A DNA stretch of 64,000 bases from Melieria omissa (lineage: Eukaryota > Arthropoda > Insecta > Diptera > Ulidiidae): assembly GCA_963971225.1 (NCBI GenBank), contig OZ020268.1:49030404-49094403 (forward strand), in the 5' to 3' direction. The stretch's first letter is position 1; the number at the start of each line of letters is the position of its first letter. The notes under the pieces were generated by a model that saw only the letters and a list, made by a program, of their open reading frames with translations, was not told the DNA's origin and did not search any database. Of this stretch, positions 58,532-64,000 are shown piece after piece. The position numbers were made by a program, and so were the translations under genes.

Positions 58532-60564
58532 TAATGTCCTGCATGAATATATTCATTTTGGCGACTACACTACTGTACATACTGTACGGGTACTTGGTAT
58601 TCGAAGAATGTGTACAACGAAACGAATAGAAACGAGAACCAGCGAGCGTCGCTTCTCGTTTCTATTCGTATTCGGTGAATAGCGAACACTGCAGTGCTTG
58701 TATTCGGTGAGAAGCGAATACTGCAGTGCTCGTATTCGGTAATCGAGAACTTTGCGAAGTATTCGAAGATCAACAGTTTCATCGAATATTTTTATGCGCA
58801 GTATGTCACTTTTCCATGTGTATACTTGTGGTGCGGTTGAAGCGGCTTATTAGTTAATACGCAAAATGGAAATTATTGAAGAAAGTAACATAACAAATAA
58901 ATAAATATTTATATATAACAGACTAATATTTATATATAACTATATTTAGAAATATTTCTAAATAATCTTAGGAATAATAAAACGAGTATATTCGAATATA
59001 TTCGAAGCAGTGTGTACCAGTGTTGCCGTTGTGCGACTAAAGTGTCAAATTGACCCTTTTTGGAGACCGATGCCACCTGACACCGACTTTTTAAAAATAG
59101 GCTTATTTTGACACTTTTCTTCAAAATCATGCGACTTTTGCCCCCTTTTTTTATCAAAAGGAATTCTATGTAATTTTCCACCACGTGGTGGCACTTTTTG
59201 GGTATAACTCGTTAGAAAATTAACTTATCGCCAATGTTAATATACCGTTAGAAAGATGGTTTAAAGGGCTATGATCCAAGGAAACACCTCATTTGAATTT
59301 TTTGTAAATACTAATTTTACAGCCAATTTCCAAAAGTGTTAAAAATCGACAACCTAAAAGTTTTTAATCTAAAGTGACATCCCCTAAAAAAATCGCAAAA
59401 AACGTAGAAATCTCAAGTAAAAATGCATGATTTAGAAAATTTACGAAAGATTATTGAATTTAATTTGAATTGAATAGAAAATGACCGAAAGCCAAAAGCA
59501 TATTGAATGGTAACGAATTAAACGAATAACTACATGGACATTAATACACACAACTGAACTAATTTTTGCCTCATGATAGGATTAGAGAAAAATTGACTAA
59601 CACTTTAAATTCATTTTAATGACGATTCCGAGCAAGAAAAAGTCATTTTACCGAAATACTTATGTAGTATCACAAATAAAATGAAAAAAGAGGGGTGGCA
59701 CTTTACATTTTCACGCCATTTTGGAAATCATTGAATAAATGTTCTCCTCTTACGATATGCTCGGATATCATTTCGGATTATGAAAAAGCATTAAAAATTA
59801 AGTCCAACACTGATATTTATCTTAGTTTTTTAGACGTATTTGATTTATTTTTCACCGCAACGAAAACCTTCAGCTTTATTTTTAAGTTTTTTCTTAACAA
59901 AATTTTACATTTTTCCCCCTTAAAAACCGCATTAAAATTTATGTTGTCATATACACCTTAAATGACGGTAGGAATTTTTTTGCTTGGAGTGGCACCTTAC
60001 AAAGAATTCCCCTACATTTTGAAAATTGTTTCGTTAAGTTAATTTTTTTATTTTTGCGTGCATGCGCATATGCTTTGAAATGTTTTCGTAATAAATACGA
60101 AACATGCATATTGGGACTTTTTAATATATTTCTTATCAATAAATTTTAGGAGAAAACAGTTTTTTTCACAGAAAATTATCTTCTTTAGAAATTTATTAAA
60201 AATAATGAGTTTTGAAAAGTGAAATAATGAAAGTTTATACTTATATATGTACATGGTATAATAAAATTGGATCACTTGACACTTTTTTTGCGTCTGTGAC
60301 ACTTTTTCTGCGACTTTTTAAAATTTTACAGCGGCAACACTGGTGTGTACGATTAATCGAATGCTTTTGTCCTCGTTTTCCCGCTTCGAGCGAATATGAA
60401 TAAATAGTGTACGTCTACCCATTTATGTTCGGAGCTTACTCGTACTCGAAGAGAGCTGTACTCGTATTCATTAGGACTGGTCCGCAGAGATGAAGTGAAG
60501 TATTATATTCAAAAGCATTTGAATGTTTTCGAATAGCAAAAATGCATACTCCTGCAGGACTCTA
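58532..60564. mobile_element. hAT-like MITE inserted in the LINE, itself carrying a nested hAT
   Basis: Ends TAATGTCCTGCATGAATAT (left) and, complemented, TAGAGTCCTGCAGGAGTAT (right) match at 15 of 19 positions, and GTGTCAAC is duplicated on both sides (58524-58531, 60565-60572). An 8-bp duplication and TAGAG-type terminus fit the hAT superfamily. Without the nested element it is about 700 bp. It is filled with TATTCGGTGA / ACTGCAGTG / GTATTCG palindromic units (58600-58790, and eroded at 60360-60540). No transposase frame. Confidence 0.75.
59018..60342. mobile_element. Nested hAT-type element with 8-bp target duplication
   Basis: CAGTGTTGCCG at the left end and its complement at the right (CGGCAACACTG) are flanked by perfect 8-bp duplications GTGTGTAC (59010-59017, 60343-60350). 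AAAGTGTCA/TGACACTTTT motifs lie inside both ends. 1325 bp. The only frames are short (88 codons at 59695-59961) and show no transposase motif, so it is non-autonomous or eroded. Confidence 0.9.
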
Positions 60565-60762
60565 GTGTCAACCAAAGAGACTATTGCAGAAGCAGCGAGT
60601 AGGGAGAGAAGGAAGAAAACGTACAGCATCTCCTTGGTCATTGCCCAGCGCTTAGTAGAAGGAGGCTTCAAACTATAGGACAATCGTTTCTACGAAACCT
60701 CACGGGGATATCCTATGTAGATGTTAAAGACCTGTTTAGCATCGTCCAAATAGTTTAATAAA
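60565..60762 (+). pseudogene. LINE fragment, right half, ending at its natural stop
   Basis: After the duplicated GTGTCAAC the frame reads VNQRDYCRSSE, a stop, then GEKEENVQHLLGHCPALSRR and RLQTIGQSFLRNLTGISYVD, continuing to a stop at about 60760. This is the zinc-knuckle and C-terminus that completes the fragment at 58340-58531. Downstream sequence to about 60860 is its 3' UTR candidate. Confidence 0.78.
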
Positions 60763-60859
60763 GTAACCTACTCTAAGGGAAAGCTGCATATGATATCGCA
60801 ACGGTCCTGCTTCTTGGCCTATATGGAGGATAGGATTCATTCAGCGATTTCAACCTAAC

Positions 60860-61990
60860 CTAACCAAAGCCCAATTCCTACTCATTCAAGTTGAATGATA
60901 ACTTTAAGGTCCACTTGGGAAACATTTCGCCTATGAGATTCTAAAAACAAACCCTTGTCGTTTGATAATTTTTAAGCTTTAAAATTAACAAGACAGCCTA
61001 GTAATATTAACTCCTGATAAGTATATGATGATCCTATAAGATATAACTCACCGTCCTAATCACCCAACCTACCTAACACAGAGATTAAGTGGTCAAACCT
61101 ACAAGATTGATGGCGATCTTGTAACACAATGCCAAATAACTATTCTACGAAACAATAAATCTCTTCTCTGACGCTTAAAGTCTACAAACTAATTATGCCA
61201 CAAACTCAGTTGCGCCCAGTAGAAAAATCTTGTATGAAGTTGTTGTCTGGACAACCACCAACAAAAAAATCGCTGAACACGCTGAACCCACAAGTCGCTG
61301 GCAACACTTGTGTTTACATTTACATGGGAACTTAGGTAGCACAACAACTACTGACCGGTAGTGCTAACCACTTTTCAACAATAACATAGCAACAACAACT
61401 CGTTGCTTGTGTATTTTTTTTCGTACACCATGAACATGTAAAACGTTGACAATTAAAATTATTGTCAAGTCAAACAAAAATTGCGTTATTTTGTAATAGA
61501 AAAATTTATTTGAGTCTACGCATGCGCAGTGGTAGGTTTGGCGTAGTTAACCAATTTTGTTATTGTTGTTTGTGAAGTTTTTGGTTTTTGTTGTTGTTTT
61601 AGTGGCTGTTTTTCTTATTACCAGTTGGCAGGAAATTGTAAATGCATGAGAAAAGAATGTTAAAAAATTATGTTGCCACCAGTCTTATGACCACAAATTG
61701 TAGCCTGTGTGTGCAATACGACTGCAAGACAATAATTGAATAATGGCTGGTAGACAAATTGAATGGTTGCTGCTTAGAGTGAATAGCATAATTGTTGTAA
61801 TTCAATTAGCTGCAGCAATGCAAAATTTTTTATGATAACTAAATTTTTACTCACAGCCAGCGAACTGATTTTTAACCATGTTTAGCCGATGTTAGTGGAC
61901 GTTCACAGATCCGGCAAACTAGCGATTTATAGGCAACTGAACTCATCTATGCGTCGTAAAGTACTATACGAGTAGTTACGTAGAGTAGGT
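60860..61990. other. Gene-free stretch
   Basis: AT-rich with scattered CAACAA runs. No exon or element recognised. Confidence 0.45.
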
Positions 61991-61994
61991 TACA

Positions 61995-62040
61995 GACACA
62001 CTTAAGCCTCTATGTGGGCCCATTGTGATATCACAAATTA
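61995..62040 (-). repeat. Reversed LINE 3'-end-like motif
   Basis: The complement reads TGTGATATCACAATGGGCCC...AGGCTTAAGTGTG, matching the + strand copy at 62388-62430. The two copies form an inverted pair around the SINE. Confidence 0.6.
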
Positions 62041-62129
62041 CAAACGTTTTTTAAATGTGTATGCAACACTGATTTATCCAACATATGTTACAACAGATAT
62101 TTCAAACGAATGGGGGAAGGGAGGTAGGG

Positions 62130-62345
62130 GACCTACAGTTTGACGCCGAATCCGAACGTCGGTTTTTGGCACTTTTTTTCACTTGGAGGTTTTCCCATTG
62201 CCTGCCAAGAGCACATTTGTGCGATGGTTGTAATTCTCATCTGCTTCATGTGAATAGCCATAGAAGTAGACGAATCTTTTAACAGCTCGAGCTAAGAATC
62301 GAACCTAGGGCCTTTGGTATGGGAATCGCTGTCTTCTAAGCTTCG
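62130..62345 (-). mobile_element. SINE copy with best-preserved tRNA-like head
   Basis: On the minus strand the head near 62345-62285 holds a T-arm-like hairpin CTAGG-TTCGATT-CTTAG that serves as a B box. It is followed by GCTCGAGCT, the TCTACTTCTATGGCTATTCA body shared with 5470-5500, GGCAATGGGAAAACC and an AGTGAAAAAAAGTGCC tail. It has no coding role; the 65-codon + frame here is chance. Confidence 0.7.
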
Positions 62346-62387
62346 TAAAAAGCTCTGATTCAATGAGTGAGTGGTTTAATGGCTGAC

Positions 62388-62465
62388 CGTAAGTGGTATC
62401 ACAATGGGTCTTCATGGCCTAAGTGTGCTCCTCCTTGGGGTAGCTACACCTACCTACCTACCTTC
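62388..62465 (+). repeat. LINE 3'-end-like motif with ACCTACCT tail
   Basis: GTGGTATCACAATGGGTCTT...GGCCTAAGTGTGCTCC runs into CACCTACCTACCTACCTTCC. A simple-repeat tail after a shared 3' motif suggests the very end of a retroposon. Confidence 0.55.
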
Positions 62466-62980
62466 CTCTCTCTTCCTACCTTGTAAGTTCTAGAAGAAGG
62501 ACCTTCGGTTGTGAGGCTGGGGAACTCGCGTGAAGTTGAAAGAAGTTTAAAGTGGCTGCTAACTGAACTAGGTGACGCGTATACCCTATGTGTCTTTTTG
62601 GATTCCAGAAAGTGATGATGATGACATATACTGGAAAAACCAATCAGGAAAAAACCATTCTAAGGGGGTTATACTTGTAGTAATCTAAAACAGTCTGAGC
62701 CTAACGAAACATAAGCTCAGAAATATTATAGGAATTCTTATTCTTATTCCGGAGCCTCTGTGGAACTTCGTGAAACTCTTTCCACATCTCGGATTTCACT
62801 TTAGGGAAAAAGAAGAGTTCCAGTTTCTTGAAGAGCATCAGTTTCAGACAGCTTTTCACTTATACACACTTTGAATTGAGGTGCTGTTCACTTGCAAGTG
62901 AAGTGAAAAGTTGTCTTAGGAGTACAAAAATGAAAGAAATTAAAACATTTGTTTAGAAAAAAGAGGCTAAAAAATAGAAA
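62466..62980. other. Gene-free stretch
   Basis: No exon recognised. 62750-62860 looks like a diverged outer copy of the duplication that follows. Confidence 0.4.
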
Positions 62981-62984
62981 ATTG

Positions 62985-63465
62985 TTACCGTGGGTCTGAA
63001 GTAAAGTCTATAACGCTTGGAAGACACACGCATACCTTATGGTTCCATACTCGAAGAACATTGATTTAGTCTCTTTCACTAAGGAAACCGGAAGAGACCC
63101 CGACCCTTTGAAGAAAGAAAAAAGAGGCATAAAGAGAAGAAAAAAGGGGAAGAGAGATTTAATTTTGAGCGAAAAACTAAAAAATTTTCTACTTTAGATT
63201 ACAATCTGGCAACCCTATGCTTGTTCTATTTTGTTAATATGGGCCTGAAGTAAAGTCCTTAATGCTTTGAAGGCACATTGTACATCTTATGGTTCCATAT
63301 TCAAAGAACATTGATGGAGTCTCTCTTACTTAAAGAAACAGGAAGAGGTCCAGACCCTTTAAAAAAAGGCTCAAAAAGTAGAAAGTTAGACAGATTTAAT
63401 TTTGAGTGATAAACCAAAATCTACTTCAGAGTAAAATTTGGCAACCCTATGCTTGTTCCACATTC
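62985..63465 (+). repeat. Tandem duplication, about 230-bp unit
   Basis: GGGTCTGAAGTAAAGTC to ATCTGGCAACCCTATGCTTGTTC is present at 62992-63228 and again at 63241-63457 with indels. Modules include CTTATGGTTCCATA and AGAACATTGAT-TAGTCTCT. Confidence 0.88.
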
Positions 63466-64000
63466 AGACCCTTTTACCTAAAGAACATCAGTTTTGTATG
63501 GCATTATTTTTTTTACTATTCAAATCGGCTCTTATTTTCTCAATACGAACTACTGTCTATCTGCCTGCTGGTCGATTACTTGCAGCAACAACGATTAGTC
63601 ATAATCGAAAGCTGTTTCCACCGCTTTTGGCCAATGCGGGTCTGTTTCTTTTGCTGTCTGCTGTTAGATCAACGCCATTTTTATAATACTTACTTATTTT
63701 GTTGTAGGTGGCCTGCATTCGAGCAGTGATTTGTGTAGAAGTGGAAATAAATATTGTCTAAGTCAAACGCAAATAACAGCAACAAGCGCCAACTCAATTT
63801 AAGCTGAAGCTAAGACAACTTTACATGTGTGTGTGTGTCTGTGGCTGTATGAGTAGCTTGTACGTTTGGAGATTTCCGCGCAGTTGCCATATTTGTGCTT
63901 TGCCAGTCTTGTTTGGGTGTGTTTCATTTCCGCGCGTTTCGTTCGTTTCATCTCAGCCATTCGTCTGGCTGGCTGTCAACAAGTTGACATTTCCACTAAA
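63466..64000. other. Gene-free end of window
   Basis: Two overlapping + frames (63406-63729) carry no domain. The last 200 bp has a (GT)n run (63823-63838) and GC-richer sequence that could be leader or promoter DNA of a gene outside the window. Confidence 0.4.

Noticed and set aside
59695..59961. 88-codon frame within the nested hAT element
   Set aside because: Lys/Phe-rich AT sequence without any hAT transposase motif.

Overview
The window looks like nuclear DNA from a higher fly, most likely a tephritid-type fruit fly. The evidence is two spliced genes with fly-like protein sequence, short (61-75 bp) internal introns, CAA/GTT-rich non-coding sequence, mariner, hAT and piggyBac-like elements, and many short tandem arrays rich in the fly-typical CCTAACC motif. 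The species cannot be named from the sequence. Most of the 64 kb is AT-rich, repeat-laden intergenic or intronic DNA. Nearly all long open frames are shadows of simple repeats or of GC-rich non-coding blocks.

Two genes are clear. (1) A secreted group III-type phospholipase A2 gene on the + strand (coding exons 13074-13234, 14186-14355, 14417-14611 and 14687-15261). It has the calcium-loop motif WCGPG and the active-site motif CCREHDLC. A further exon at 17245-17341 joins in frame to a donor inside exon 4, after 14774. It encodes a shorter C-terminus that is visibly homologous to the one it replaces, so the gene appears to have two tandem-duplicated, alternative 3' ends. (2) The first coding exon of Graf (ARHGAP26/oligophrenin-type BAR-RhoGAP) at 26970 or 27228 to 27405, + strand. 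Its remaining exons are not visible, so its first intron may fill much of the right half. A third, tentative coding exon (50836-50931, + strand) of unknown identity sits in a leader-like, CAA-rich block.

Layout: 1-13 kb, non-LTR remnants, a TCTA microsatellite, two piggyBac-like MITEs with TTAA duplications, tRNA-derived SINE copies and a deleted mariner. 13-17.5 kb, the phospholipase gene. 17.5-25.5 kb, decayed repeats around a GC-rich promoter-like block (20.7-22.3 kb). 25.5-27.4 kb, probable 5' leader and first coding exon of Graf. 27.4-51.5 kb, tandem arrays, MITEs, LINE fragments, a 1 kb ATTTT array and CAA-rich candidate regulatory blocks. 51.5-64 kb, more arrays, a second deleted mariner, a piggyBac-like MITE and a nested transposon stack at 58.4-60.8 kb (hAT in hAT-like MITE in LINE).

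The two genes share no pathway. The main biology visible is the alternative 3' end of the phospholipase gene and the repeated insertion of small DNA transposons, mostly non-autonomous, several of them into older repeat arrays. No rRNA, functional tRNA, CRISPR or viral feature was seen.
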